Origin: Opitutaceae bacterium
GTDB lineage: Bacteria > Verrucomicrobiota > Verrucomicrobiia > Opitutales > Opitutaceae
Direction of reading: 5' to 3'
DNA: 39,127 bases
NCBI GenBank assembly: GCA_016794625.1
Contig: JAEUGY010000043.1
Span: 1 to 39,127 of the forward strand
Shown in pieces: positions 16,302 to 23,769 of the stretch (its first letter is position 1; each line of letters opens with the position of its first letter). Both the position numbers and the translations under genes were made by a program. The notes below the pieces were generated by a model that did no database searches, had not been told where the DNA came from, and saw nothing but the letters and a program-made list of their open reading frames with translations.

Positions 16302-17219
16302 TCACGCGAGTCGCTGTTTCGACGAAACCTTTTTTGGAGACAGGCGTGAGACAAGTTCTCCTACCAGTGGATTCGGAAACCGCCGGCTTGGCGTGATGGC
16401 GTAGAAGGTCTCACGGATCTGCGGAATACGATGGGTTTCAACAAGCACGCCGTCCTCAATTTCGTCGCGCACGACGACCGGCGGCACCAAGGCGAGGCCT
16501 TCGCCCTCGCGGGCGAGGAGACGCAGCATCGCCATGTCATCCACCTCGGCGAGCACGCGTGGGCGTACGCCAGCCGTTGAGGTCATCCGGTCGAATGCGG
16601 CGCGTGTGTTGCTCTCCATGCTCGGAAGGATCACCGGCACATCGCGGAAATCCCTGGGGAAGCTCAGGCGTTTCTTCGCCCATGCGGGCACGCCCACGAG
16701 TGCGACCGGTTGCTCGGCGAGCAAATGACTGTGCCAGGGTGTTTCCGTGTCGCGCCGCGCCGGCGAGTTGGAGAGCACGACATCGACTTCGTGGGCGTGG
16801 AGGGCCAAGAGCAAGTCGCGTTGCGCGCCCGAGCGGATCACGACCTCAACCCCGGGGCGATGGAGGGCAGGCTTGAGAAAATCCACCTGAAAGTTTCGGG
16901 ACAGGGTTGCGACTGCTCCGATCCTGAGGATCTGGCGAGTGGTCCCTGGTGCCCGGTTTCGCATCACGTCCACCAATTCCTCGCCGGCGCGACCGATGGT
17001 CTTCGCGTAATCGAGCGCGAGGTGGCCCGCTTCGGTGAGACGGAGTCCGCCACGCTCCCGCTCGAATAGTTTCTGGCCCAGGCTTTCCTCAAGCTGGCGG
17101 AGCTGGATGCTTAGGGCCGGGACCGACAGATTCAGGCGCTCCGCGGCGCGGGTGACGCTCATTTCCCGCGCGATTATCCGAAAATAGCGCAGGTGGTGGT
17201 AATTGAGAAACACGGACAT
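16302..17219 (-). CDS. LysR-family regulator divergent from dabB-dabA
   Basis: This 305-aa LysR protein has an N-terminal winged HTH (residues about 6-65: YHHLRYFRIIAREMSVTRAAERLNLS, ending LFERERGGLRLTEAG) and a C-terminal periplasmic-binding-like effector domain (about 90-290). Length is normal. It is divergently transcribed from dabB with 80 bp between, and LysR genes are commonly found next to DAB and carbon-fixation genes. The intergenic palindrome GTTA-AATC-TAAC (17230-17241) is the best candidate operator. It probably activates the dab genes when inorganic carbon is limiting (inference from context). Confidence 0.88.
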   Translation of the reverse strand: MSVFLNYHHLRYFRIIAREMSVTRAAERLNLSVPALSIQLRQLEESLGQKLFERERGGLRLTEAGHLALDYAKTIGRAGEELVDVMRNRAPGTTRQILRIGAVATLSRNFQVDFLKPALHRPGVEVVIRSGAQRDLLLALHAHEVDVVLSNSPARRDTETPWHSHLLAEQPVALVGVPAWAKKRLSFPRDFRDVPVILPSMESNTRAAFDRMTSTAGVRPRVLAEVDDMAMLRLLAREGEGLALVPPVVVRDEIEDGVLVETHRIPQIRETFYAITPSRRFPNPLVGELVSRLSPKKVSSKQRLA

Positions 17220-17299
17220 GGTAAGTTAAGTTAAATCTAACGACAGGTTCAAAATGATGTCATCGCCTAAAAGGCAAGCGGTTGTTATGCTGGCTCCCG
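17220..17299. promoter_or_regulatory. LysR/dabB divergent promoter region with candidate operators
   Basis: Two palindromes lie in 80 bp: GTTA-AATC-TAAC (17230-17241), which fits the LysR T-N11-A style and sits 11 bp from the LysR start, and GCCT-AAA-AGGC (17265-17275), nearer dabB. No clear ribosome site precedes dabB. Confidence 0.5.
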
Positions 17300-18829
17300 A
17301 TGAGCCTGTTTGTTTCCCTTCTCTTGGTTGCAGTGCCCGGACTGCCTGTGGCGGTCGGTCTGCTCTCCCGGTCTCGTAGTGCGGCCGTCGCTGGCCGGCT
17401 GACACTTGGGGCGGCGTCGATGGCCGCGTGTCTAGCCCTGCTCGGGATCGCGGTGTTATCGGTTTCGGGGCCGCACACGGTCCGCTGGGCTCCCTTCGGA
17501 ACGGAATCGGCGCTGGCCGTGGCCCTGCGACTCGACGCGGTCTCTGCGGCGATGATCGTTCTCGTCACCTATCTTGGAGCGATTGTGCTGCGCTTTTCCC
17601 GCCGCTACTTGGAAGGTGATCCGGCTCAGTCGAGATTCTTTTCGTGGATGAGTCTGACCTTGGGCGCGGTGCTGCTGCTCGTGCTGGCCGGCCATCTGTT
17701 GGTCCTGCTGCTCGCCTGGATCGCGACCAGCCTCTGTCTGCACCGCCTGCTGCTGTTTTACCCGGAGCGGGCGGGGGCGGTTTTTTCCGCACGCAAGAAA
17801 TTCGTGGTCAGCCGCGCCGGTGATGCGTGTCTGCTGGTCGCCGCGGTGGTGCTGTATCAGCACTACCGCACATTCGACCTTGAGGGCCTGTTCGCGGCCA
17901 TCGCGGCAGGGGACAACGCCGGCCTCGGGCCGGCCGGGATGTGGCTCGCGGCGTGCGCCATGCTGAAGTCGGCGCAGCTTCCGTTTCATAGTTGGTTGCC
18001 GGATACGATGGAAACGCCCACGCCGGTTTCGGCCTTCATGCATGCAGGGATCATCAATGCCGGCGGCTTCCTTTTGGTGCGGCTGTCACCGATTCTGGTC
18101 GCCGCGCCGCTGGCTTCAACGGTGCTCGCGGTGGTGGGAGCGTGGACGGCGGCGTTTGGGGCCTTGGTGATGCTGGCTCAGCCAAGCGTGAAGAGGGCCC
18201 TGGCGTATTCGACCATAGCCCAGATGGGCTTCATGATTCTGCAATGCGGCCTGGGCGCCTATGGACTCGCGCTGCTGCACCTGTGCGCGCACTCGCTTTA
18301 TAAAGCCCACGCCTTTCTCACGGCCGGCTCCACCATCGGAGCGGTGCCCCGGGCTGCCCTGCCGCTGCGCATCGGGGCGCTCACAGTCGGCGTGCTCGCG
18401 GGCGGTCTGCTGGTGGCGATGGGAGCGACGGCGGTGCATGCGCTCGCGCCCGGGTCCGCGCCGTATTCGGGTGTCTTCGGGGTCGTGCTGGCTTTCGCCG
18501 CCGCCTATGTGATCGCCCGGGCCTGGTCGGCCGGAGGCGGCCTGCGGGTCATCACCCAAGGCGTCGCCGTTGCGTTGTGGGTGACCGCCGTGGGTTTCGG
18601 TCTTCATGCCGTGGCGGCGCTGGTCTTCGCGGGTTTGCCGGTCGGCCAACCGCCCTGGGAGTTGGTCGTCGCCGTCGGGGCCGTGTTTGCGGGCCTGTTT
18701 GTGACACAGTCGCTGCTGTGGCGGGCCGGCGGTCATGCGTTGGGCCGGCGCCTCTACGTGCATGTCCTGAACGGATTTTACCTCGGCACCGTTTTCAACC
18801 GCCTGCTTGGTCGGCTTTGGCCGCAGTAA
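17300..18829 (+). CDS. dabB: DabB: NuoL-like proton-conducting subunit of a DAB inorganic-carbon transporter
   Basis: The 509-aa polytopic protein belongs to the NADH-dehydrogenase subunit 5/Mrp antiporter family. The conserved core KSAQLPFHSWLPDTMETPTPVSAFMHAG (about residues 225-255) and the following VKRALAYSTIAQMGFM and LLHLCAHSLYKAHAFLTAGS segments are typical. ATG 17300 was preferred over a TTG at 17282 because it gives a clean membrane start. DabB passes cations through the membrane to drive DabA. A complex I or Mrp role is excluded by the lack of neighbouring nuo/mrp genes and by dabA 18 bp downstream. Many shadow frames cover it. Confidence 0.92.
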   Translation: MSLFVSLLLVAVPGLPVAVGLLSRSRSAAVAGRLTLGAASMAACLALLGIAVLSVSGPHTVRWAPFGTESALAVALRLDAVSAAMIVLVTYLGAIVLRFSRRYLEGDPAQSRFFSWMSLTLGAVLLLVLAGHLLVLLLAWIATSLCLHRLLLFYPERAGAVFSARKKFVVSRAGDACLLVAAVVLYQHYRTFDLEGLFAAIAAGDNAGLGPAGMWLAACAMLKSAQLPFHSWLPDTMETPTPVSAFMHAGIINAGGFLLVRLSPILVAAPLASTVLAVVGAWTAAFGALVMLAQPSVKRALAYSTIAQMGFMILQCGLGAYGLALLHLCAHSLYKAHAFLTAGSTIGAVPRAALPLRIGALTVGVLAGGLLVAMGATAVHALAPGSAPYSGVFGVVLAFAAAYVIARAWSAGGGLRVITQGVAVALWVTAVGFGLHAVAALVFAGLPVGQPPWELVVAVGAVFAGLFVTQSLLWRAGGHALGRRLYVHVLNGFYLGTVFNRLLGRLWPQ

Positions 18830-18847
18830 CCGCACCCACTCTTTTTC

Positions 18848-21205
18848 ATGAACACGCTGCATTCCCTTCCACCCGCGGCCTCCGATTTGAGTGCCGCCAT
18901 CCGTGCCGCCCTGGTGCGTATTCCTCCCCTTTGGCCCTTGCGGCACTTCGTGGCCGTGAATCCCTTCGTCGGACTCGTTGACCGGCCTTTTTCGACGGCC
19001 TCGGAACTCCTGCAACGGGTGGCCGGCGCCGCGCCTCTGCAACGTGCGAGCAGCTACCTCGAGGCGTATCGGGCGGGCCGGATCGAGCCGGCGGATCTCG
19101 TGGCGGCGGCTGATGCCGATTGGACACCGGCGGCCCTCATCGAAGCCCTGGTGGAACCGGCTTCCGACCGGAACATGGCAACGATCTGCACCGTCGCTGA
19201 CCTGCTGGACCGTGAAAGGCCCCGGGCGCATTGGAGCTGTTTTGTCGTCGATGAGATTTCCAAATGGTGCGCCGTCACCTTTGACGAGAATCAAACGACC
19301 TGGACCATGCCTTGGAGAAACGACGGCCTCTATGCAGCCTGGCGGGCGGCGGCAGTGCATGACCACAATCCCGAGGCGTTCGGTCTGGCGGGCTTCAGGT
19401 CTTTTGTGGGCAACTTGCCGAATGATCCCGTCGCCGCGATTGCCGCCAGCCTGGACGTGCTTGAACGGCAAGGGGCCGATCTGCCGGACTTCCTTCATCG
19501 GCAACTGGTGAGTATCGCTGGATGGGCAGGCTACGTGCAGTATCGCGTGCGTGAAGACGTCCTGCGGGGAGGGCAAAATGGAATGTTATCGGAACTGCTG
19601 GCGATCCGGTTGGCCTACGATGCTGCTCTCTTCCGAGCATTCGCCGACGACCTCGAATTTGTGGCCGCTTGGCGTCGATCGACCTCCCCGGCTTTGGACT
19701 CCAGCCGAATCGCAGCGCTCGCGCGTTGGCAATTCGCCTACGAGTCGGGTTACCAGCGACGTCTGGCGCGCGCTTTGGCGGAACAACCGACAACACGTCC
19801 GCTCGGTCGACCAGATGTGCAGGCCGTCTTCTGTATCGACGTGCGTTCGGAGGTTTTTCGGCGGCATCTGGAGCGGGCGTTGCCGGGAACGCAGACCATC
19901 GGTTTTGCGGGATTTTTCGGTTTTCCGGTTTCGCACGGGGGCGCGCAAGGCGGCGCATCCGCGGCCCGTTGTCCGGTGCTACTCGTTCCTGCGGTGGAAA
20001 CCTATGAACCGCTTTCCCCGGCGGCCGGGGCTCGTCTCCGGGCGGAACGGGCGGCCTCCGGCGCCTGGAAGGCGTTTCAGAACTCAGCGGCGTCCTGCTT
20101 CTCTTTCGTGGAATCCGTTGGGCTTGGTTTCGGGTTTGCGTTGGGTCGCCCAAAGCCCGCTGGCCGGTTGTCCTGTTCGCGGGTCGCGCCGAGTTTCACC
20201 GAAGCATCACTCGAAACGCGCGCGGCACTCGCCGCCGGGGCGTTGCGGAACATGAGTCTCGTCGGCGATTTCGCACGCCTCGTGCTCATGTGTGGGCATG
20301 GCAGTGAAAGCGCCAACAATCCCTACGCCTCGGGTCTCGATTGCGGGGCTTGTGGCGGCCATGCGGGCGACGTCAACGCCCGGCTCGCGGCGTTGACTCT
20401 CAACGATCCGTCGGTCCGCGCCCTCCTGGCACAGCAAGGCTTGGTGTTGCCGGCGGACAGCGTTTTTCTCGCCGGCCTGCACAACACCACCACGGACGAT
20501 CTGGTGCTTTTCGATCTGGAGCGGCTCCCAGAAAGTCATCGCGGAGACGTTGCGCGGCTGCGGGACGCGCTGGGGCGCGCCGGAGCTGCCGCGCGCCGCG
20601 AGCGGGCGCCGGCGCTTGGCTTGGTCGGCGGGCCGGACGACCACATCGATGCCGCCGTGCGCGCCCGGGCGGTCGATCTCGCGCAAGTGAGACCTGAGTG
20701 GGGATTGGCCAACAATGCCGCGCTCGTTGCCGCACCGCGTAGTCGCACCGTCGGTCTGAAGCTCGACGGCCGGGTGTTTTTGCACGATTACGACGCTTTC
20801 GCTGATCCGGATGACAAGGTGCTCACGCTCATTCTTTGTGCCCCGGTGGTCGTCGCGAGTTGGATCAACCTGCAATACTACGCCTCGCGAATTGATCCTG
20901 TGCGATATGGGTCCGGCAACAAGGTGTTGCACAACGTCGCGGGAGGGCTCGGGGTGTTCGAAGGCAACGGCGGCGACCTGAAGGTCGGCCTGCCGCTCCA
21001 GTCGATCCACGATGGCAAGGTATTCACGCACGAACCGCGACGGCTCGCCGTTTATATCGAGGCCAAGCCCGAACGGATCAGGGAAGTGTTAGCAAAGAAC
21101 CCGTCTGTCCGACAGCTGTTCGATCACGAGTGGCTACACTTGTTTTCGCTGCAAGCCAGCGATTGTTTTCGCTACAGGGTCGGACGATGGGAGCGAGTCG
21201 CTTGA
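18848..21205 (+). CDS. dabA: DabA: DUF2309 inorganic-carbon transport subunit
   Basis: The 785-aa protein is DabA (DUF2309), a cytoplasmic, membrane-associated subunit distantly related to beta-carbonic anhydrases. It hydrates CO2 to bicarbonate in one direction, coupled to DabB. The zinc site is fully present: Cys329 and Asp331 in AVFCIDVRSE, His484 in MCGHGSES, and Cys499 in LDCGACGGHAGD. The CxD pair and the 15-residue His-Cys spacing match the ligands known in Halothiobacillus DabA (Cys351, Asp353, His524, Cys539, from memory). The start follows dabB by 18 bp without a clear ribosome site. The 3' end overlaps the convergent esterase by 34 bp. Confidence 0.95.
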   Translation: MNTLHSLPPAASDLSAAIRAALVRIPPLWPLRHFVAVNPFVGLVDRPFSTASELLQRVAGAAPLQRASSYLEAYRAGRIEPADLVAAADADWTPAALIEALVEPASDRNMATICTVADLLDRERPRAHWSCFVVDEISKWCAVTFDENQTTWTMPWRNDGLYAAWRAAAVHDHNPEAFGLAGFRSFVGNLPNDPVAAIAASLDVLERQGADLPDFLHRQLVSIAGWAGYVQYRVREDVLRGGQNGMLSELLAIRLAYDAALFRAFADDLEFVAAWRRSTSPALDSSRIAALARWQFAYESGYQRRLARALAEQPTTRPLGRPDVQAVFCIDVRSEVFRRHLERALPGTQTIGFAGFFGFPVSHGGAQGGASAARCPVLLVPAVETYEPLSPAAGARLRAERAASGAWKAFQNSAASCFSFVESVGLGFGFALGRPKPAGRLSCSRVAPSFTEASLETRAALAAGALRNMSLVGDFARLVLMCGHGSESANNPYASGLDCGACGGHAGDVNARLAALTLNDPSVRALLAQQGLVLPADSVFLAGLHNTTTDDLVLFDLERLPESHRGDVARLRDALGRAGAAARRERAPALGLVGGPDDHIDAAVRARAVDLAQVRPEWGLANNAALVAAPRSRTVGLKLDGRVFLHDYDAFADPDDKVLTLILCAPVVVASWINLQYYASRIDPVRYGSGNKVLHNVAGGLGVFEGNGGDLKVGLPLQSIHDGKVFTHEPRRLAVYIEAKPERIREVLAKNPSVRQLFDHEWLHLFSLQASDCFRYRVGRWERVA

Positions 21206-22125
21206 TCGAGTCCGCGACCCTCGGGGCTGGCTCCGAAGGGGGCTGGGCGGGCTTCGACGTCGAGGAGGGCGTCCGCGTAGCGTCGGCCGATGTCGAGGGT
21301 GCCGGCGGCGGTGAAGTGGGTGTGGGTCGGCGGCAGGGTCTCGGCGCCGGCGGTGTCGACGTAGCGGGCGCGGGGCAGGGTGGCGGCGACTTCCTGCTGG
21401 GCTGCAATGACCGTCGGCATGTGCGGATTCTTGCCGTTGCCGAAGCGGGTGTTGACGCCGAGCAGCAGGATCAGTTCGGGCGCGGCGAGGTCGGCGCGCA
21501 GGCGCTTGAGCATCTGGGTGAGGTTTGCGGCGTAGGCGGGGGCGTCTTTGGCGTTGGCGTCGCTCTCGCCTTGAACCCAGACGAAGGCGCGAGGGCGCAG
21601 CGTGATGCCCTTGGCGTGGGCGGCGGCGAGCGCGGCCTTGGTTTCGTCAAGCATCGCGCGGTAACAGGCGTCGCCCGTGCCGGGCTGGTCGACATTCCAA
21701 TCGCCGGCGACGGACGTGCCGCTGAACGCCGTTTTGATCACGGCCAGCGGACGCGATTCCTTCGCGGCGAGCGTGCGCACCATCCCGATCTCCGGCCCGA
21801 ACCCTCCCTTGGACTTCGTATTGAAGTTGCCGTACTGGCGGCCGGTCTGCTTCGCGGCTTCGCCGGACATCGCTGGCGTGCGCGGCTGGTACTGCAGGAC
21901 GGTCCACTGGCGTGCGCTCGTGCCGTCGAACGCGTCCGGGGGCGGATCGCCCACGCGCCACCAGAACAGCGTCTGCGCGTCCCGGGCGTCGGCAGGCAGC
22001 TCCTCCGCGTAGGCGTCAAAGCCGACCGCATTGGACTGACCGGCGACCAGGATGAGGTCACGGCTGTCGGCGTGTGCCAGGCCGTGCAGGAGCAGGGCCA
22101 GGCCCAGGGTGAGGCAGCGGAGCAT
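21172..22125 (-). CDS. Secreted SASA/DUF303-family carbohydrate acetylesterase
   Basis: This is an SGNH-like esterase of the sialic-acid acetylesterase/carbohydrate esterase 6 group. The nucleophile block is LVAGQSNAVG, the oxyanion/QGESD block is FVWVQGESDANAKD, and the catalytic His block is THTHFTAAGTLDIGRRYADA. I moved the start from 22266 to ATG 22125 because it yields a signal peptide (MLRCLTLGLALLLHGLAHA, cleavage before DSRD). The product is 317 aa. It likely removes acetyl groups from plant or animal glycans outside the cell. The end overlaps dabA convergently by 34 bp; no functional link to dabA is implied. Confidence 0.85.
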   Translation of the reverse strand: MLRCLTLGLALLLHGLAHADSRDLILVAGQSNAVGFDAYAEELPADARDAQTLFWWRVGDPPPDAFDGTSARQWTVLQYQPRTPAMSGEAAKQTGRQYGNFNTKSKGGFGPEIGMVRTLAAKESRPLAVIKTAFSGTSVAGDWNVDQPGTGDACYRAMLDETKAALAAAHAKGITLRPRAFVWVQGESDANAKDAPAYAANLTQMLKRLRADLAAPELILLLGVNTRFGNGKNPHMPTVIAAQQEVAATLPRARYVDTAGAETLPPTHTHFTAAGTLDIGRRYADALLDVEARPAPFGASPEGRGLDQATRSHRPTL

Positions 22126-22326
22126 AGAGAGGATCTCTGCATCACTTCCGGGTTCAGGCAATTCAACCCTTTCTTTCGAGGGACTGACTCTCTCGGCCGA
22201 CCCTCCCGATTTCCTCCGAGGACCGGTCCGGCCGATGTTCTTGTCGACCCATCCAAATCGACACAAAACAGGGTACCTTCTATCTTACAGGGAGTTGCCT
22301 GCCCTACAAAGGAACCTCTTGAGCTT

Positions 22327-22341
22327 GTAGCATTTTGCTAC
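22327..22341. promoter_or_regulatory. Candidate operator of the ParD-like/zeta-like module
   Basis: GTAGCA-TTT-TGCTAC is a perfect palindrome 12 bp before the antitoxin ATG, the place expected for autorepression by an antitoxin. Confidence 0.6.
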
Positions 22342-22353
22342 GATTTATGTTGT

Positions 22354-22761
22354 ATGCCTGCAACGATTCCCCTTCGCCTCGATGCCCAGCTGGTCCACGA
22401 CGCCCGCTCGTCGGCGGCCTTGATGGAGCGTTCTCCGACCGCCCAAGTCGAGTTCTGGGCCAAGCTCGGACGCGTGGCGGAGTCCGTTTTCTCGCATGAC
22501 CGCATCCGCACGATCAAGCAGATGGGGCAGGTCGAGGATCTCGACACCCTCATTTCCCGCATCGACACGCATGAAGGGCGGAAGCTGGCGTTGGCCGAAA
22601 TACAACGACACGGAACACCCACCTATGGCACGGACCCTAAGTACCCCGGCCTCATCGTGGAGCGCCAGCCGGACGGCGCCACTCGCGTCGGCAAGTTCGT
22701 GAACCGGCAATTCGTCGAGCAGGGCGCAGAGGTGGCTGGGATGGCAACGGCCGTTTCCTAA
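22354..22761 (+). CDS. ParD-like antitoxin
   Basis: The 135-aa protein resembles the ParD-like antitoxin family. It has MPATIPLRLDAQLVHDARSSAALMERSPTAQVEFWAKLGRVAESV, a ribbon-helix-helix-like DNA-binding start followed by a longer C-terminal region. The frame is open further left, but that stretch is the shadow of the esterase on the other strand. ATG 22354 directly follows a palindromic operator. The downstream zeta-like gene starts 4 bp after its stop. Together they form a toxin-antitoxin pair of the type often seen in chromosomal islands. It may also act as a regulator without toxin function. Confidence 0.75.
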   Translation: MPATIPLRLDAQLVHDARSSAALMERSPTAQVEFWAKLGRVAESVFSHDRIRTIKQMGQVEDLDTLISRIDTHEGRKLALAEIQRHGTPTYGTDPKYPGLIVERQPDGATRVGKFVNRQFVEQGAEVAGMATAVS

Positions 22762-22765
22762 TCTC

Positions 22766-23332
22766 GTGCCACGCCTCGTCATGCTGGCCGGACCGAACGG
22801 TGCCGGCAGAACGACCTACTTCCGGACATTCCTGAGCACCTCCGGGCTTCCGTTCATCAACGCCGACGAGTTGGTGGCGCGCCTGGACCTCCCCGTCGAG
22901 CAAGCGGCGACCTACGCCGATCGGGTACGCGAGGAGATGCTCGCGGCCGGCGAGTCCTTCATCACCGAGACCGTGTTTTCGGACCCGGTGGGCGCGAAGC
23001 TGGAATTCCTCCGCCAGGCGATCGCGGTCGGTTACCACGTGGAGCTTCACTTCATCGGAATCTCCGGTGCCGACCTCTCCGAGGTGCGCGTGGCAGTCCG
23101 AGTGATGCAGGGCGGACATGATGTGCCGACCGACCGCTTGGCCAGGCGCTACGAACAGTCGCTCAAGAATCTGGTGGCGGCCCTTGCGTTCGTTCCCACC
23201 GTGCGCGTCTTCGACAACTCGTCGCAGGAGCACCCCTATCGATTGGTCCTGCGCACCGAAAAGGGTGCCGTGGTCGAGAGCCCGCAGCCTACGCCGGTTT
23301 GGCTCACACGCGCGTTGAAACAAGACCCGTGA
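22766..23332 (+). CDS. Zeta-toxin-like P-loop kinase with Arg in the Walker A motif
   Basis: This 188-aa protein belongs to the zeta/PezT-like kinase group, which in studied cases phosphorylates UDP-N-acetylglucosamine or related molecules. The P-loop reads GPNGAGRTT (9-17), where Arg15 replaces the usual Lys. Asp34 in FINADELV matches the conserved catalytic-region Asp. The C-terminal half contains VRVMQGGHDVPTDRLARRYEQS, typical of the family. Translation starts at GTG 22766, 4 bp after the antitoxin. The Lys-to-Arg change may weaken or remove activity, so this could be an inactive or altered toxin. Confidence 0.8.
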   Translation: MPRLVMLAGPNGAGRTTYFRTFLSTSGLPFINADELVARLDLPVEQAATYADRVREEMLAAGESFITETVFSDPVGAKLEFLRQAIAVGYHVELHFIGISGADLSEVRVAVRVMQGGHDVPTDRLARRYEQSLKNLVAALAFVPTVRVFDNSSQEHPYRLVLRTEKGAVVESPQPTPVWLTRALKQDP

Positions 23333-23769
23333 TGGACGCGGCGCACGGACCACGGCGCTCCGCAGCAGGCCAAACCCGGACCAAAGCCAAGTTCAAACAG
23401 CCCCGCCCGTTGGCGGCGGCCTCGCGGTTGCGCATGCGCGTCCAATCAAGGGGATGGCTGGTGAAACGCCTGCGTTCCGTTGGAGGTGGCCTCGGCGAGG
23501 CCGCGACGGGACCGACCGGTCCCGCCTCCGTTGTCCGATTTCTTCACGCGACGCCAATCCCCGCGGGGTCAGCGACCCCGCCTACAACGGACAACGTGCG
23601 AGACCCTCGAATACGCATTTCCTGGTTTTCTACCGGTTCGGAGGGTCGAAACGTTTGGAGGCTGGATTAGACCCTCCGGATTCGCCTGCGGGCGACGTCG
23701 CCCCCGCCCCAAGGGGCTTGGCGCTGAATTTGACAGTACCCGCGATCCGGGATCCTCTTTCACGCCCGC
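23333..23769. repeat. Intergenic repeats: family A copy 2 and partial copy
   Basis: This 437-bp region has no gene. A partial family A copy at 23381-23430 has the left extension and the first stem damaged. A fuller copy at 23478-23533 has hairpins GGCCTCG-G-CGAGGCC (23488-23502) and CGGGACCG-AC-CGGTCCCG (23507-23524). A third hairpin, GCGGGGTC-AGC-GACCCCGC, follows at about 23563. The sequence AACGTGCGAGA near 23593 is shared with copies 3 and 4. Confidence 0.7.

Noticed and set aside
18116..19576. 486-aa minus-strand frame across dabB and dabA
   Set aside because: Antisense shadow of two well-supported genes.
21130..22353. Long plus-strand frame before the ParD-like start
   Set aside because: It is the shadow of the minus-strand esterase. 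The esterase has all SGNH/SASA blocks and a signal peptide, while the shadow has low-complexity Gly/Val-rich sequence.
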